In this document: piece by piece, positions 63,312-64,000 of the stretch | Numbering within the stretch: the stretch's first letter is position 1 | How the letters are laid out: each line of letters starts with the position of its first letter | Assembly (NCBI GenBank): GCA_023974075.1 | Contig: CM043790.1 | Coordinates: forward strand, 19,793,883-19,857,882 | Length of the DNA stretch: 64,000 bases | Direction: 5' to 3' | From: Chaenocephalus aceratus | Taxonomy: Eukaryota; Chordata; Actinopteri; Perciformes; Channichthyidae | Translations under genes and position numbers: made by a program | The notes under the pieces: model-generated | Database searches by the model: none | Seen by the model: only the letters and a program-made list of their open reading frames with translations | Told to the model about the DNA's origin: nothing

Positions 63312-64000
63312 ATGAACCCCACAAACACCGGACCGGATTCCTCCACTGTCCAGCACGCCCTGTCTCATCAAGGCAATCTGTTGGGTCAACATGAACAGTT
63401 AATCCGTGCATTGGTGGAAAGTAACCAATCCATGGCTCTGCATATCTCTAACCTGGCTGCTCAGATCTCCAACCTGACGACAGCAGCTATAACTCCTGCC
63501 ACCTCTAATCCCCCTCCAGTAACTACTCCATGCCGGGATTTCCCCATCACCGACCCTGAACCGTTTCATGGTGAAGTGGAGAAATGCAGGGGATTTATCT
63601 TTCAGTGCAGCAAGGTGTTTCGCCAGCGCCCCCAGTCTTTTTCTTCTGATGTTACCAAGATAAACTATGTGTTGAGTTTGCTTCGTGGTAAAGCCTTAAC
63701 CTGGGCTGAGGCACTAAATTCATCAGTGGATTATGACAGCCTTTCTTTTGGAGTTTTTTCTGAACAACTGTCTGTAGTTTTTGATCACACTGACTATTCT
63801 GGCTCGGCTGACAATCGTCTGCTAAAGATACAGCAGGGGAATCGGACCGTGGCAGATTACTCCATTGAGTTTCGTACACTGGCGGCAGAAGCCCGATGGG
63901 ACGAGGCGGCTCTAAGGGCAGTGTTCGTTAAAGGATTAAAGGAGCAACTGAAGGACGAGCTGGCTGCTCGAGATGTGCCAGCAGACCTTCAATCCCTGAT
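63312..64000 (+). CDS. sushi-like Ty3/gypsy Gag, running off the window
   Basis: Open from the ATG at 63312 to the window end (229 codons so far). Starts MNPTNTGPDSSTVQHALSHQ. A short coiled region (ALVESNQSMALHISNLAAQ) precedes the capsid: ITDPEPFHGEVEKCRGFIFQ, CSKVFRQRPQSF, KINYVLSLLRGKALTWAEAL and VFVKGLKEQLKDELAARD. This is the Gag arrangement of sushi-ichi-like elements, the family from which the mammalian RTL/PEG10-type genes derive. No stop or frameshift up to the edge, so this copy may be intact; the zinc knuckle, protease and Pol would lie to the right. Confidence 0.85.
   Translation, partial: MNPTNTGPDSSTVQHALSHQGNLLGQHEQLIRALVESNQSMALHISNLAAQISNLTTAAITPATSNPPPVTTPCRDFPITDPEPFHGEVEKCRGFIFQCSKVFRQRPQSFSSDVTKINYVLSLLRGKALTWAEALNSSVDYDSLSFGVFSEQLSVVFDHTDYSGSADNRLLKIQQGNRTVADYSIEFRTLAAEARWDEAALRAVFVKGLKEQLKDELAARDVPADLQSL

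Overview
This window looks like chromosomal DNA from a ray-finned fish, probably a percomorph. The basis is the mixture of repeat families: vertebrate Ty1/copia, Mag-like and sushi-like Ty3/gypsy, DIRS1- and Ngaro-like tyrosine-recombinase retroelements, a Tx1-like LINE, several hAT families, PIF/Harbinger, Tc1 and a Kolobok-like THAP element, plus AT-rich spacer and long (TA)n and (AAG)n runs. I find no host protein-coding gene I can name, no rRNA or tRNA gene, no CRISPR array and nothing prokaryotic. Nearly every long reading frame belongs to a transposable element, and most are broken.

Layout. 1-11082 is mostly unannotated AT-rich spacer with one clean hAT MITE (1322-1679), a (TA)n tract and one weak candidate exon. 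11083-41388 is one Ty1/copia element on the minus strand (LTRs 11088-11329 and 41140-41383, 5-bp target duplication CACGG). It is split in its integrase by a 26.5-kb unit (12998-39470) with matching inverted ends and an 8-bp duplication, AATTTTTT. That unit holds a stack of other elements: a TIR element (13415-15617) with a hAT MITE inside; a Kolobok-like element with P2RX7-C-like and THAP reading frames (15837-17401); a Harbinger MITE (17701-18277); a BED-type hAT (18313-27166) that carries a 3.3-kb non-coding element and a gypsy element; a Harbinger-like element (28475-31923) with a Tc1 copy inside; and a ZMYM1-like hAT (32179-39011) carrying three further insertions.

Downstream, 42084-42554 is a gag-like frame. 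A truncated hAT MITE follows, split by an 8.3-kb Tx1-like LINE (43380-51640), which is itself split by a 2.76-kb long-inverted-repeat element. A Harbinger copy (51902-58112) is split by a DIRS1-like element (52091-57693) with textbook inverted terminal repeats and an internal complementary region. A decayed Ngaro-like element (58113-about 60260) follows. 60261-61987 is spacer. At 61988-62602 there is an internally deleted DIRS copy whose Gag-linker coding repeat has expanded into a 45-bp minisatellite. The window ends in the LTR and gag of a sushi-like gypsy element that runs off the edge.

The genes do not form a pathway; they are parts of mobile elements. The most informative signal is the order of nesting, read from target-site duplications. 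The best candidates for something new are the 26.5-kb inverted-end unit that may have moved as a whole, the two related long-inverted-repeat elements without recognisable genes, the DIRS minisatellite, and two hAT insertions sharing one target next to a transposase splice donor. All calls are by eye; no database search was run.
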